DNA of 64,000 bases from Tessaracoccus rhinocerotis (lineage in GTDB: Bacteria > Actinomycetota > Actinomycetes > Propionibacteriales > Propionibacteriaceae): assembly GCF_007197885.1 (NCBI RefSeq), contig NZ_VKKG01000002.1:62001-126000 (forward strand), read 5' to 3'. Of the stretch, positions 63,914 through 64,000 are shown piece by piece (position 1 is the stretch's first letter; every line of letters starts with the position of its first letter). The position numbers and the translations under genes are program-made. The notes below the pieces were generated by a model, which had not been told where the DNA came from, did not search any database, and saw only the letters and a program-made list of their open reading frames with translations.

Positions 63914-64000
63914 GATTTATCCCCCGATTGATCATGTCCTGATATGGAACCCGCCCAAGAGTGGACGGGTGGTTTTCATTAGTGGCCCAAGTATTGCGCG

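Overview
The window is about 64 kb of very GC-rich DNA, densely packed with genes on both strands. Codon use is uniformly biased to G/C in the third position. Several genes point to an actinobacterium: a mycothiol synthase (mshD), a mycothione reductase (mtr) and a DinB-type mycothiol-dependent protein; an OmpR-type GlnR; a DisA/RadA pair; the 33-residue ribosomal protein bS22; a DUF3151 protein; and a system II cytochrome c maturation cluster next to hemD and a phosphoglycerate-mutase-like gene. Two polyphosphate kinases beside a Pst phosphate system suit the Propionibacteriales, but that placement is an inference. I saw no rRNA or tRNA genes, CRISPR arrays, transposase genes or phage genes. 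No stretch longer than about 205 bp lacks a gene.

Layout: 1-1641 (minus) is a TPP-riboswitch-controlled thiamine ABC transporter (thiB, start of thiP). 1657-8228 (minus) holds an FtsX-type permease with an unusual ATPase partner, disA, radA and a glyoxalase-like protein. 8297-19936 is a nitrate assimilation region. The nitrite reductase operon nirB-nirD-chelatase reads left, and narK, the nitrate reductase and its FAD/[2Fe-2S] partner read right. Between them lie a sugar isomerase/epimerase-like protein, a proline dehydrogenase and a CPBP protein. 19989-29968 (plus) carries asd-proC, bS22, a glutaredoxin, a hemD fusion, a histidine phosphatase, the resA/ccdA/resB/ccsA genes and a sigma-like/GerMN/Gmad2 membrane fusion. 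29978-33923 holds an SDR, mtr, an unknown protein and a GH3 lipoprotein. 33920-42685 (minus) contains pstSCAB and, upstream, glnR-mshD-ppk1-mutT1. 42771-49924 holds a discoidin-domain protein, dtd, a 41-residue membrane protein, a nitrobindin-like protein, ygfZ, a BadF-type kinase, tpx, ppk2, satD, a small membrane protein and an HD hydrolase. 49977-57253 is a LacI-regulated hexuronate locus: a Gfo/Idh/MocA oxidoreductase, an ABC importer without an ATPase, uxaC and a LacI regulator. 57271-64000 holds a DinB protein, an isochorismatase-like hydrolase coupled to an NCS1 permease, typA, a DUF3151 protein and an undecaprenyl-phosphate sugar transferase at the right edge.

Three regulatory themes tie the genes together. 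(1) GlnR is encoded at 41999-42685, and GTnAC-type repeats spaced 21 bp apart precede both nirB and narK. (2) Eleven-base PHO-box-like repeats precede pstS and ppk2, each ending 5 nt before a -10-like hexamer, which suggests phosphate uptake and polyphosphate metabolism share a PhoP-type control. (3) TGAAAGCG-type operators lie in the uronate locus and in front of its LacI gene. In addition, at least eleven genes have a -10-like hexamer 6-8 nt before the start codon, consistent with leaderless mRNAs. Gene pairs joined by ATGA, GTGA or TGATG overlaps are frequent.

The longest gene-free stretches are 62237-62440 (a palindromic element), 12132-12318 (the nirB control region) and 51147-51325 (the divergent uronate promoter region with operators). 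In 21803-21948 I see only a possible promoter for bS22.
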